Position numbers and translations under genes: made by a program
Assembly (NCBI RefSeq): GCF_025950085.1
Contig: NZ_JAPDDS010000012.1
Location: 122,108-186,107 of the forward strand
DNA from: Luteolibacter flavescens
GTDB taxonomy: Bacteria; Verrucomicrobiota; Verrucomicrobiia; Verrucomicrobiales; Akkermansiaceae
Length of the DNA stretch: 64,000 nucleotides
Direction: 5' to 3'
Notes under the pieces: model-generated
Databases searched by the model: none
Told to the model about the DNA's origin: nothing
What the model saw: only the letters and a program-made list of their open reading frames with translations
In this document: piece by piece, positions 15,715-23,472 of the stretch
How the letters are laid out: each line of letters starts with the position of its first letter
Position numbering within the stretch: the stretch's first letter is position 1

Positions 15715-16177
15715 ACTTCGATTCGTCGGAGATGGCCGCGATGCGGTCCTCGATGTCATCAAGCGTGCCGTAAATATCGGCATTGTCGCTGACCACGAGA
15801 GCAGCGGGTTCCAGCGGAACGGGTAAATGGGTGATACCTTTGAGAAACTGGATCATCCGACCCGTGTCTCGGAACAGCGCGTCTTCCCGACAATAGACGA
15901 CGATTAGCTGATGCCCATGTCGCGTCGCAACCCTGCCACGGAGGAAGCCACCGTATTCGGGTTTGTCCTTCAGGATGTGGGCATGTCCCTTCGGATAGTT
16001 GCGGATATGAGCATCCTTGGCATCGAAGAGACGACCGTCCGGATAGATCCAGAAGACAAAATCCGGATCGGTGTGGGTGAATTCCTTCAAGGATGCGCGA
16101 CGACCTCTCACACCCTCTGCGAGGAAGTCGAAGCGCGCCGCCGCCTCTTCCCTAGATACTGACCCACTGGTGATCAT
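15695..16177 (-). CDS. Hypothetical protein bracketed by direct repeats
   Basis: A soluble protein of about 160 residues from the ATG at 16177 (MITSGSVSREE); TTG or GTG starts upstream (to 16219) are possible. Notable segments are FVFWIYPDGRLFDAKDAHIRN, GRVATRHGHQLIVVYCREDA and PVPLEPAALVVSDNADIYG. I recognise no family. The last codons and the stop lie inside a 29-bp direct repeat whose second copy is upstream of the gene (16298-16326), so the ORF sits within a repeat-flanked unit. Its 3' end may therefore have been set by the duplication. Confidence 0.55.
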   Translation of the reverse strand: MITSGSVSREEAAARFDFLAEGVRGRRASLKEFTHTDPDFVFWIYPDGRLFDAKDAHIRNYPKGHAHILKDKPEYGGFLRGRVATRHGHQLIVVYCREDALFRDTGRMIQFLKGITHLPVPLEPAALVVSDNADIYGTLDDIEDRIAAISDESKSPLTSP

Positions 16178-16297
16178 CCTGAACGGTTTTCCCTCGAGGA
16201 TCACTCGTAAGGCAAGCAATCAGCATCGCGGGAATCGTCCGGGAGATCGTCCGCCAAGGCGGTGGCCCCTCGCAATACAAAGACATCCCGAATTGGG

Positions 16298-16326
16298 ACC
16301 GGCAGATTACGGTGAAGTGAGAGGGG
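16298..16326. repeat. 29-bp direct repeat, copy 2
   Basis: The second copy of the repeat at 15686-15714 (one mismatch, T to A at the seventh base). It lies seven bases past the stop codon of the GNAT acetyltransferase gene on the minus strand. Both copies are therefore at the 3' end of a minus-strand gene. Confidence 0.8.
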
Positions 16327-16332
16327 GCTACG

Positions 16333-16773
16333 TCAGGCCGCTGGCCCCGCGAAAGTTTTCCGCAGGTGGAAATGCGTCCTTCCCGGTGGGAAGCCGGGTA
16401 GCTCGGCGAAGACTTCGTATCCGTGCGCTTGGTAAAATCCGCGAGCTTGGAAATCGAAGGTGCCCAGCCACGAGCCGATACAGCCGCGGCTGATCGCCAG
16501 TTCTTCCGCTGCGAGCAGGAGCTGCCGGCCCAGTCCATTGCCCCGTTGGCTTTCGGCAACCCAGAGACCGTCGATCATCAGCCAGCGCCACATGGTCGCG
16601 CCATAGACCCCGCCGATGACTTCTCCGGATTCGTCCTCCAGTGCCAGCGTTACCGGTTCCCAATCCCGTGGACCCACGTCCTCGGGATCGGCTCCTCGAA
16701 TGCCTTTTCGAACGAGGGCGGATAGGGCCGAAGCATCTTTCGGGGAAGTCAGGCGGTGAGAACTCACGGGCAA
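16333..16773 (-). CDS. GNAT family N-acetyltransferase
   Basis: 146 residues with the GNAT order of motifs: an N-terminal SALVRKGIRGAD helix, the strand VTLALEDESGEVIGGVYGAT, then MIDGLWVAESQRGNGLGRQLLLAAE. QRGNGLG is the acetyl-CoA pyrophosphate-binding R/Q-x-x-G-x-G/A loop. The C-terminal ARGFYQAHGYEVFAELPGFP block is the usual FY...GF strand-helix. It most likely acetylates a small amine; no substrate is indicated. It is a lone gene with the AT-rich region behind its start. Confidence 0.85.
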   Translation of the reverse strand: MPVSSHRLTSPKDASALSALVRKGIRGADPEDVGPRDWEPVTLALEDESGEVIGGVYGATMWRWLMIDGLWVAESQRGNGLGRQLLLAAEELAISRGCIGSWLGTFDFQARGFYQAHGYEVFAELPGFPPGRTHFHLRKTFAGPAA

Positions 16774-17203
16774 GGTATGGCAGAAGGGCTGCTTAATGGC
16801 GAGGTTTAGCGCAAACGTTTGCTCGGAATGTGAAAAACTTCGGCGATTGTGATAAGCTTTAAGCGATAGAATAAAGCAAAATTATTAACAATTTATTCAC
16901 AAGTTATGAACATGATTTGTTGCTTTTGTGGAAGTGCTTAATTTGCTTTAAGCGGAATTTATTCACAGCAAATTTGGTTCGATCTCATTCCTCTGCCGAG
17001 GTTGTCGATCGTTCGTTCGATTTCGTGATTGAATCAAAAGTTTGGATGTTGCCGGCCGGAGCAGTGCGCTTGAGGCGGCAGTCCGAGTGTTTCCGGAAGA
17101 CGTGGGGGGATGACTCCTTGCCGGAAACAGCCCCCGCAGCCAATGGAACAGAATGACACACTGGCCCTAAACCTGAATCGGGTTGCGAGCGTTACTTGTG
17201 ACG
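16774..17203. other. AT-rich intergenic region with two DnaA-box-like sites
   Basis: No gene is seen in these 430 bases. The middle (about 16850-16985) is strikingly AT-rich compared with the flanks. It contains two TTATTCACA sites (16893-16901 and 16959-16967, same strand), each one base from the DnaA box TTATCCACA. It also holds two GCTTTAAGCG decamers (16856-16865 and 16945-16954). The right part probably holds the promoter of the DUF1080 gene. The AT-rich part may be a DnaA-binding region or only a promoter and spacer. Confidence 0.45.
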
Positions 17204-17896
17204 ATGAAATCGATCCTTCTCCTGCTTGCCATGGCACTGCCCGCATTTTCCGCCCCGAACCAGCTCACGCCCGAAGAGAAGCGTGAGGGCTTCAAGCTCC
17301 TCTTTGACGGCAAGACCCTGAAGGGCTGGCGCACGTACAAAGAGAAGGCTCCGAAAGACCAGTGGAAGGTCGAGGACGGTGCCCTCGTGCTGACCTCCGG
17401 TGGCGGTGGCGACCTCATCACCGACGACGAGTTCGCCGACTTCGACTTCCGCTGCGAGTGGAAGATCGCGAAGCAGGGCAACTCCGGGATCATGTGGCGC
17501 TCCACCGAGGAGCACCAGTATCCTTGGGTCAGCGGCCCGGAATACCAGATCCTCGACTCCTTCAAGCAGGACGGCCACAAGTACAAGCACGAGACCGACA
17601 AAGGCAACGTGGCCGGTGGCTTCTACGACATCATCCCGGGCAAGGAAGAATGGTCCAAGCCGGTCGGCGAGTGGAACGAGACCCGCATCGTCATCAAGGG
17701 CAGCAAGGTCACCCTCTACCTCAATGGCAACGTGACCGCCGACGTGGACACCACCTCGGACGAGTTCAAGGCGATGCTCGACAAGTCCAAGTTCAAGGGC
17801 TGGCAGCACTTCAACAAGGCCCCGAAGGGCCACATCGTGTTCCAGGACCACGGCGACAAGGTCGAGTTCCGCTCGATCCGCATCAAGAAGCTGTAA
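17204..17896 (+). CDS. Secreted DUF1080 (3-keto-disaccharide hydrolase) protein
   Basis: 230 residues with a signal peptide (MKSILLLLAMALPAFSA) and one DUF1080 domain. The core signatures are present: EGFKLLFDGKTLKGWRTY, WKVEDGALVLTSGGGGDLIT, FADFDFRCEWKIAKQGNSGI, GPEYQILD and EWNETRIVIKG followed by YLNGN. The concanavalin-like fold is the catalytic part of 3-keto-glucoside hydrolases and is much expanded in Verrucomicrobia and Planctomycetes. It probably acts on oligosaccharides in the periplasm. A rho-independent terminator follows at 17954, so this is a single-gene unit. Confidence 0.9.
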   Translation: MKSILLLLAMALPAFSAPNQLTPEEKREGFKLLFDGKTLKGWRTYKEKAPKDQWKVEDGALVLTSGGGGDLITDDEFADFDFRCEWKIAKQGNSGIMWRSTEEHQYPWVSGPEYQILDSFKQDGHKYKHETDKGNVAGGFYDIIPGKEEWSKPVGEWNETRIVIKGSKVTLYLNGNVTADVDTTSDEFKAMLDKSKFKGWQHFNKAPKGHIVFQDHGDKVEFRSIRIKKL

Positions 17897-17953
17897 CGCG
17901 GCGACTTGAGTCCGATGATCGTTGATCAGCGGGCGATTTGCTTTTAGTCAAAA

Positions 17954-17984
17954 GGCTCGGCACGAGGAGTGCCGGGCCTTTTTG
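17954..17984 (+). terminator. Rho-independent terminator after the DUF1080 gene
   Basis: The arms GGCTCGGCAC and GTGCCGGGCC pair with one mismatch around a GAGGA loop and are followed directly by TTTTTG. It is 57 bases beyond the DUF1080 stop codon, in the right orientation. Confidence 0.85.
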
Positions 17985-17990
17985 TTTGTC

Positions 17991-18110
17991 TCTTCGTAGC
18001 TGGACGACTTCGTCGTTCGGGTTGGGGGCGGACCGCATAGGAAATCGGAGCGGCGATTTTGTGAGAGGCCTCGCCCCGCCGGAAGGACGAAGTCCTTCCG
18101 CTACGAGAGT
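17991..18110. repeat. Composite palindromic repeat element
   Basis: The outer ends TCTTCGTAGC (17991-18000) and GCTACGAGAG (18100-18109) are imperfect inverted copies. Inside are two smaller hairpins: ACGAC-TTC-GTCGT (18004-18016) and the perfect 9-bp stem CGGAAGGAC-GAA-GTCCTTCCG (18080-18100). It has no coding content. A CTTCGTAGC block also occurs near 990. This looks like a mobile or dispersed non-coding repeat. Confidence 0.6.
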
Positions 18111-18144
18111 TTCGCCACGAGAGCTTTCGCTACCACGCACCCCC

Positions 18145-18771
18145 TCATCCTTCGAAGTCCTTCGGATTCTTCGAGATCAGGAAGGCCGTCACTTCCGCGA
18201 CTTGTTTCGGAGTGAGCATCTGGCCCCAAGCCTGCATCTTCGCTCCATTGTGACCGGGTGAGTCTACCGGCGTTCCCTTGTTGATGATGTTGAAGACGTC
18301 CATCGGCTTCGCGCCATATTTCCACTCGCCATCGGTGAGCGGCAGGCCGGGCAGGGGGATCTTGTTCCCGCCGACGTCCATCATGCCGCTCAGGTCGGCG
18401 GCATGGCAGGCCACGCAATTGATGGAAAAGGTCGCCTCACCCGCGGCGACGATCACCGGATCGGTGGACCACTTTGAGATCAGGGTGGCATCGTCGAGCG
18501 AGGCCAGCGTGGCGGCGAGTTCCGCGTCTTTCTTCTCCTGCAGGGCGGTGACCTGCGAAACGATCTTCTGCTGGTCGGTCTGAAAGACCTCCGTGTGGTA
18601 GTAGAGCGTCCAGTGGATCACGAACCACGCGATGCCGCCGTAGAAGGTGAAGAGCCACCAGTTCGGCAGTTTTTGGTCAAACTCCTGGATGCCGTCATAC
18701 TCGTGCTCTCGCAGGATGACTTCGCCTTTCTCCCTGGCGTAGGTGCCGCGTTTGATCTCGTCGGAATTCAT
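18145..18771 (-). CDS. ccoP: cbb3-type cytochrome c oxidase subunit CcoP (single haem c)
   Basis: 208 residues from the ATG at 18771. The N-terminal part is the FixP_N-type domain: EYDGIQEFDQKLPNWWLFTF followed by the membrane segment GGIAWFVIHWTLYYHTEVF. After a charged linker comes one cytochrome c domain with CVACH (Cys119, Cys122, His123) and GAKMQAWGQML as the methionine-ligand region. Classical CcoP subunits have two haem c domains; only one is seen here. CcoP delivers electrons from periplasmic cytochrome c to CcoO. The start overlaps the stop of the small subunit gene (ATGA), so the genes are translationally coupled. It is the last gene of the operon. Confidence 0.9.
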   Translation of the reverse strand: MNSDEIKRGTYAREKGEVILREHEYDGIQEFDQKLPNWWLFTFYGGIAWFVIHWTLYYHTEVFQTDQQKIVSQVTALQEKKDAELAATLASLDDATLISKWSTDPVIVAAGEATFSINCVACHAADLSGMMDVGGNKIPLPGLPLTDGEWKYGAKPMDVFNIINKGTPVDSPGHNGAKMQAWGQMLTPKQVAEVTAFLISKNPKDFEG

Positions 18772-18944
18772 GGATCGGAAGGTTTGTCGGAATCTTGCAG
18801 GGGAAGGTCGGCCATGCGCTTCTGCTCGTCCGGCTTCAGGCGGATGGCCCGCAGCGTGGTGACGAGGAAGACGGTGAAGAGGACGCCGAAGGCGACCATC
18901 GGGACGAGGTTCGCCCATTCATCGAGGATGATGCGCTTGAACAT
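18768..18944 (-). CDS. ccoQ: Small CcoQ-like oxidase subunit
   Basis: A 58-residue protein starting MFKRIILDEWANLV, with one transmembrane helix (LVPMVAFGVLFTVFLVTTLR) and a short charged tail rich in Asp and Lys. It sits between the fused ccoNO gene (6-base gap) and ccoP (4-base overlap), exactly where ccoQ lies in cbb3 operons. CcoQ proteins are poorly conserved and help to stabilise the oxidase complex. Identification rests on position, size and topology rather than on sequence motifs. Confidence 0.75.
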   Translation of the reverse strand: MFKRIILDEWANLVPMVAFGVLFTVFLVTTLRAIRLKPDEQKRMADLPLQDSDKPSDP

Positions 18945-18950
18945 GGCGGC

Positions 18951-21488
18951 TCAGGGATTGGCAGACGTTTCGCCGCGGCGGAGTGCCTCGGTTTTCTCGG
19001 AGATGTTGCGGAAGCTGTCGGGATCGAGTGGGACGGCGGCGGGTGCGCCTTCCTTCGTGATCTCGCGGTAGGTGCCGAGCTTTTGGACGTAGGCGATGAG
19101 AGCGACGACGCGGCTTTCCGAGAAATGGCGGACCAGTGCCTCGGTGCTCTCGCCCTTAATCGGCTCGTAGCCGACCGGCGAGCTGCCTTCGAAGAGCGAG
19201 CGGGCGATCGCCATGCCTTGTTCACGGGCCTGCTGGTCGATCTCGTCCTTCGTCCAGGCGGGGAAGGGGACACCGAGCTGGCGTTGCACGGCGATCTTCG
19301 CGGGCAGCGACTTGAAGTCCGTCTTCTGCTCGTAGAGCCACGGGTAGGCGGGCATGTTCGAGTCCTCGTTTGCCCAGCGCGGATTCATGAAGTGGAACCA
19401 ATGCCACTTGTTGTCGCGCTTCCCGGAGCGGACGTGATCCGAGCCTTGGACAAAGCCGCCACCCTCGCGCGCGAGGTCCGGCCCGGTTCGCTTCGATCCC
19501 CACTGGTAGGGGTGGTCGTAGAGCGACTCGCCGAGGTGGGAGAAGTCATCCTTCACCCCGGCACGACCGTAGCGCATCACATCCGGCATCAGCGTGCGGA
19601 TCATCTGCGAGTGGCAATTGTAGCAGCCCTCGGCCACGTAGATGTCGCGGCCTGCCAGCTCCAGCGGCGTGTAGATCTCCTGAAGGCGGCCCTCGATGTT
19701 CTTCTCGCGGTTCACCAGCAGCGAGGGGACGATCTGGACACCGCCACCGATGGCCACGGCGATGAAGGTGAGCAGGGTGAAGGGCAGGTAATTCCGCAGC
19801 AGGCTCTCATGCCACTGGTCCCAGGCATTGCCGCGTGTCTTGAAGACGCGGATCGCCTTCACCACCAGGATCACGGTCAGCAGCAGTGCGGCCTTGTCCG
19901 CATGAGGCGGCAGGAAGAACCACAGGATCATCATCGCGAGTGCGGCCACGCAGTAGGCCACGGGGTCATTGGCGAGCGCGTCGCCGAGGCGCATGCGGTC
20001 GTGCGCTTTCTCCGGCACGGCGACTTCCACGGTGTCGTCGCTGGCCTTGCCCGAGCGGGCGGTCATGAAGATATTCCACGCGCAGAGGAAGAAGCCGATG
20101 AGGTAGAGCGTGCCGCCGACCGAGCGGAGGATGTAGGGGAGCTGGATCGCCTTCAGCGTCTCGACGAATTCATACTTCAGCGTGGTGCCGCCCTCGGCCA
20201 CCTCGCCAAGCATCAGCCCCTGCGTGATGCCCGCCGTCCACATCGCCGTCACGTAGAGCAGGATGCCCACGAGCCCGATCCAGAAGTGCATGTTCGCCAT
20301 GCCCGTGGACCACAGCTTCGTCTTCCACAAGCGCGGGGCCAGCCAGTAGAACATGCCCGCGGCCATGAAGCCATTCCAGCCGAGCGCCCCGGAGTGCACG
20401 TGGCCGATGCCCCAGTCCGTGTAGTGCGAGAGGGCATTCACCGCGCGGATCGAGAGCAGCGGGCCCTCGAAGGTGGCCATGCCGTAGAAGGTGATGCCCG
20501 CGGCGAAGAACTTGATCACCGGGTCCGTCCGCAGCTTCGCCCAGGCACCGCGCAGGGTGAGCAGGCCATTCAACATGCCGCCCCACGATGGTGCCCACAG
20601 CATGAGCGAGAAGAGCATGCCGAGCATCTGCAGCCACCGTGGCAGCGAGGTATTCAGCAGGTGGTGGGGACCGGCCCAGATGTAGATGAAGACCAGCGAC
20701 CAGAAGTGGACGATGGAGAGCCGGTAGCTATACACCGGCCGGTTTGCCGCCTTCGGCAGGAAATAGTACATGATCCCCAGGATCGGAGTCGTGAGGAAGA
20801 AGGCCACGGCATTGTGCCCGTACCACCACTGCACCAGCCCGTCCTGCAACCCGCCGAAGACGGGGTAGGAGTGCAGCAGCGACGTGGGGATCGAGAGGTG
20901 ATTGACGATGTAGAGCATCGCCACGGTGACGATGGTCGCGATGTAGAACCACAGCGCCACGTAGAGGCTGGGCTCATTGCGCTTCGCCAGCGTCCAGAAG
21001 AAGTTGACCGCAAAGACCACCCAGACCAGCGCCACCGCGATATTGATCGGCCAGATCAGCTCGGCGTACTCCTTTCCCCGCGTGAGGCCCGCGGGGAGGG
21101 TGATGGCAGCCGCCACGATGATGAGCTGCCAGCCCCACATGTGGATCTTCGAAAGGAGGTCCGAGGCCGTGCGCGCCTTGCACAATCTCTGGGTGGAATA
21201 GTAGATGCCCGCGAAGGCCATGTTTCCCACGAAGGCGAAGATCACCGCATTCGTATGCAGCGGGCGCAGCCGGCCAAAGGTGATGTACTGCAGGCCATCG
21301 CCCTTGAAGAGCCCGCCGGTCACGGCCTCCAGGAACTTGCCATTCATCTGCCACCAGGAGAGCTGGGTGGCGCAGATCACCCCGACGAGCATGCCCACGA
21401 TGCCCCACACGATGGAGGCGATCATGAACTGCCGCACCGTGCGGTCGTCGTAGGTGATGGTGGTCGTCTTGGCTGTGGCGGTGTTCAT
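18951..21488 (-). CDS. ccoNO: cbb3-type cytochrome c oxidase, fused CcoN-CcoO
   Basis: 845 residues from the ATG at 21488. The N-terminal part (about 1-500) is CcoN, the haem-copper catalytic subunit with many membrane helices: RLRPLHTNAVIFAFVGNMAF (His78, low-spin haem ligand), WYGHNAVAFFLT (CuB ligand), GPHHLLNT and HYTDWGIGHVHSGALG. The C-terminal part is CcoO with a membrane anchor (LPFTLLTFIAVAIGGGVQIV) and the haem c site CYNCHSQMIRT (Cys622, Cys625, His626). CcoN and CcoO are separate in most proteobacteria; fusion is known from Bacteroidetes and PVC-group organisms. It reduces oxygen at high affinity and pumps protons. The upstream ATG-less extension is ignored because the start overlaps the ccoS stop. 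Confidence 0.95.
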   Translation of the reverse strand: MNTATAKTTTITYDDRTVRQFMIASIVWGIVGMLVGVICATQLSWWQMNGKFLEAVTGGLFKGDGLQYITFGRLRPLHTNAVIFAFVGNMAFAGIYYSTQRLCKARTASDLLSKIHMWGWQLIIVAAAITLPAGLTRGKEYAELIWPINIAVALVWVVFAVNFFWTLAKRNEPSLYVALWFYIATIVTVAMLYIVNHLSIPTSLLHSYPVFGGLQDGLVQWWYGHNAVAFFLTTPILGIMYYFLPKAANRPVYSYRLSIVHFWSLVFIYIWAGPHHLLNTSLPRWLQMLGMLFSLMLWAPSWGGMLNGLLTLRGAWAKLRTDPVIKFFAAGITFYGMATFEGPLLSIRAVNALSHYTDWGIGHVHSGALGWNGFMAAGMFYWLAPRLWKTKLWSTGMANMHFWIGLVGILLYVTAMWTAGITQGLMLGEVAEGGTTLKYEFVETLKAIQLPYILRSVGGTLYLIGFFLCAWNIFMTARSGKASDDTVEVAVPEKAHDRMRLGDALANDPVAYCVAALAMMILWFFLPPHADKAALLLTVILVVKAIRVFKTRGNAWDQWHESLLRNYLPFTLLTFIAVAIGGGVQIVPSLLVNREKNIEGRLQEIYTPLELAGRDIYVAEGCYNCHSQMIRTLMPDVMRYGRAGVKDDFSHLGESLYDHPYQWGSKRTGPDLAREGGGFVQGSDHVRSGKRDNKWHWFHFMNPRWANEDSNMPAYPWLYEQKTDFKSLPAKIAVQRQLGVPFPAWTKDEIDQQAREQGMAIARSLFEGSSPVGYEPIKGESTEALVRHFSESRVVALIAYVQKLGTYREITKEGAPAAVPLDPDSFRNISEKTEALRRGETSANP

Positions 21489-21637
21489 TTCGAGATGGGG
21501 GTGTCGTCGTCCAGGGGCAGCAAGGAGTCGCGCTCGGGCGACGAACGGCGCGAGCGGCGGAATTCGCCGGCGAAGCAGAAGATGAAGGTCCCCGCGAGGC
21601 ACGAGCTCACGAGGATGGTGAGGGCGATGACGTTCAT
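21485..21637 (-). CDS. ccoS: cbb3 oxidase maturation protein CcoS
   Basis: 50 residues from the ATG at 21637 (MNVIALTILVSSCLAGTFIFCFAGE), one transmembrane helix and a charged tail rich in Arg, Ser and Asp (RSRRSSPERDSL, LDDDTPISK). The length and layout match CcoS, a small protein needed to insert redox cofactors into CcoN. The stop overlaps the ccoNO start (ATGA). ccoG, ccoH and ccoI do not appear in this window, so other maturation genes must be elsewhere. Confidence 0.75.
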   Translation of the reverse strand: MNVIALTILVSSCLAGTFIFCFAGEFRRSRRSSPERDSLLPLDDDTPISK

Positions 21638-21724
21638 GGCATCGCGGCCAGTGAAGCCTGACCGCCGGATGCCGTCGCCGCGCCGCTTGCCGGACAATGC
21701 GCGGATTCTCTCAAATGGAATCCG

Positions 21725-22243
21725 TCAGACGGTATCCGCCATCTCGCGCGTGGTGATCCACTCGAGATACGTGTCGCCGATGATCGACGGCAGGGACCGG
21801 TCGCTGAAAAGCTCCGGCCGCAGGATCAGGTGGAAGCCCTTGCCATCCGCAGGCGCAGGCCCCAGGGAGACGCGGAAGACATTGCTGATATCCGCGCACG
21901 CCTCCACGGCCAGCGGGCCATCCAGCACCGCGTGGCCCTTTCGCGCCAGCGCGCCCAGCACCTTTCGCCGGCCGCACGGGCTATTCGCCGGGCAATTCTT
22001 GCACCCCTCGCCGAGACCCAGCAGGCTCCGCTGCGGCGGTGTCTCGGAGATGATCTGGATCAGCTCGGGCGCAAATGCCGTCCAATTCCCACCCGCATCA
22101 TCGTCGAATTCATTCAAATACCGCGCGATCGCCGGAGCGAGCCCGGACGGCAGATGGGGGAAGCCATGGAGCACCACGCCCGGAGCAGCAGCCCGGGGGG
22201 CGAGGAACCAACGGTGGAAGGCGGGTAGATTGCTGGCGAGCAT
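21725..22243 (-). CDS. Unknown Cys-containing protein upstream of the cbb3 operon
   Basis: 172 residues with no signal peptide or membrane segment. A central GEGCKNCPANSPCGRRKVLG block has the spacing Cys-x2-Cys-x5-Cys, which could bind a metal or an iron-sulfur cluster. Around it are PGVVLHGFPHLPSGLAPAI and, near the end, GFHLILRPELFSDRSLPSI with DTYLEWITTREMADTV. I do not recognise the family. It lies 87 bases upstream of ccoS on the same strand, so it may be the first gene of the oxidase operon, in maturation or redox-sensing. That role is an inference from position only. Confidence 0.55.
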   Translation of the reverse strand: MLASNLPAFHRWFLAPRAAAPGVVLHGFPHLPSGLAPAIARYLNEFDDDAGGNWTAFAPELIQIISETPPQRSLLGLGEGCKNCPANSPCGRRKVLGALARKGHAVLDGPLAVEACADISNVFRVSLGPAPADGKGFHLILRPELFSDRSLPSIIGDTYLEWITTREMADTV

Positions 22244-22343
22244 GACCCGAAAACGTGGGGATTAGCCGGAGCCGGTGCTCCGCATCTCTTTCTCTAGAGT
22301 ATGCGCATCCTCTGAAATCCACTGAGGGAAAGCAAGTCGGGAG

Positions 22344-23210
22344 ATGACGCGGACCGCGGGAATTTTCGCACCCGGGATGACGGAGCAGCGCAAAAAACGT
22401 TCGCCATCCACGGTCGGCTCGTTCGGAATCCCGCCCGTGATCCATCCCACGGCGATCATCTCTCCGGAAGCCAAGCTCGGCGCGAACGTCCGCGTCGGGC
22501 CGTACTGCATCATCGAGGCCGGCGTCGAGCTCGGCGATGGCTGCGTGCTCCACTCCCACGTCATCCTCGGTGGCCCGTCCCGCATCGGGCGGGACAATGA
22601 GTTCTTCCCCTTCGCCGCCGTCGGCGGCCGCACGCAGGACCTGAAGTACGAGGGCGAGCCCACCTTCCTGGAAGTGGGGGACCGGAATGTCTTCCGCGAG
22701 AACTGCACCATCCACCGCGGCACCCACGCCCACACGCCCACGCGCATCGGCAGCGACAATCTCTTCCTCTGCTACTCGCACGTCGCGCACGACTGCCAGG
22801 TGGGGAACCACATCATCCTCTCGAACAACGGCACCCTCGGCGGCCACGTCGAGGTGGAGGACCACGCCATCGTCTCCGGCCTCGCCGCCATCCACCAGTT
22901 CTGCCGCATCGGCTGCCACTCCATCGTCGGCGGCTGTGCAAAGGTGGTGCAGGACGTGCCGCCCTACATGATCATCGACGGGAATCCTGCCGCCACCCGC
23001 GGGCTCAATCTCGTGGGCCTCCAGCGCCGTGGCTTCGACGAGGGCGACATCAAGGCGCTGAAGTCCGCCTATAAGAAGCTCTTCCTCAAGAAGGACGGCA
23101 ATCTCGCGAACCAGCTCAGCTCCCTCAAGGCCGACCGCCCCGCGAACCACGACCCCGTGAAGCACCTCATCGCCTTCATCGAAGGCACGAAGCGCGGGAT
23201 CTCGAGGTAG
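22344..23210 (+). CDS. lpxA: UDP-N-acetylglucosamine acyltransferase LpxA
   Basis: 288 residues with the left-handed beta-helix of hexapeptide repeats, such as AKLGANVRVGPYCIIEAGVE. It closely follows LpxA: IGRDNEFFPFAAVGG, QDLKYEGEPT, NCTIHRGT, HVAHDCQVGN with the catalytic histidine (His149 here, equivalent to His125 in E. coli), AAIHQFCRIG and VQDVPPYMI. The C-terminal helices have NLVGLQRRGF. It attaches 3-hydroxyacyl chains to UDP-GlcNAc, the first step of lipid A synthesis. An in-frame ATG at 22377 is an alternative start, and about 25 residues are extra at the N-terminus. It is not next to lpxD, fabZ or lpxB here. Confidence 0.93.
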   Translation: MTRTAGIFAPGMTEQRKKRSPSTVGSFGIPPVIHPTAIISPEAKLGANVRVGPYCIIEAGVELGDGCVLHSHVILGGPSRIGRDNEFFPFAAVGGRTQDLKYEGEPTFLEVGDRNVFRENCTIHRGTHAHTPTRIGSDNLFLCYSHVAHDCQVGNHIILSNNGTLGGHVEVEDHAIVSGLAAIHQFCRIGCHSIVGGCAKVVQDVPPYMIIDGNPAATRGLNLVGLQRRGFDEGDIKALKSAYKKLFLKKDGNLANQLSSLKADRPANHDPVKHLIAFIEGTKRGISR

Positions 23211-23472
23211 GGTGCTTCGCAGGGCCACCGCGGCAGATCAGAATACGCTACTATAGATTCCCTTCATTCCTTGCAGAGGGCTGCATCGAAATGAAGCGGA
23301 ATGTCGAGGAGGCTCTTTCTTGAACTCCCCACGATCAAGCGACTGCGAGGTCCGGAAAACCTGATTCGCTGGTTGAAACTGAGATTCAAGGGTTACCCAA
23401 AGAGCTCAGGTGATTTCTCTTTTAGGCTGATGATTTTCATGTTTTCTTGTCGTGAGATCCGAGCGGTGAAAT

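Noticed and set aside
18795..22265. A 1156-codon open frame on the + strand opposite the ccoNO operon
   Set aside because: It is antisense to the firmly identified ccoNO, ccoQ and ccoP genes and consists of Arg/His/Ala/Glu-rich sequence typical of a GC-rich shadow frame, with no domain.
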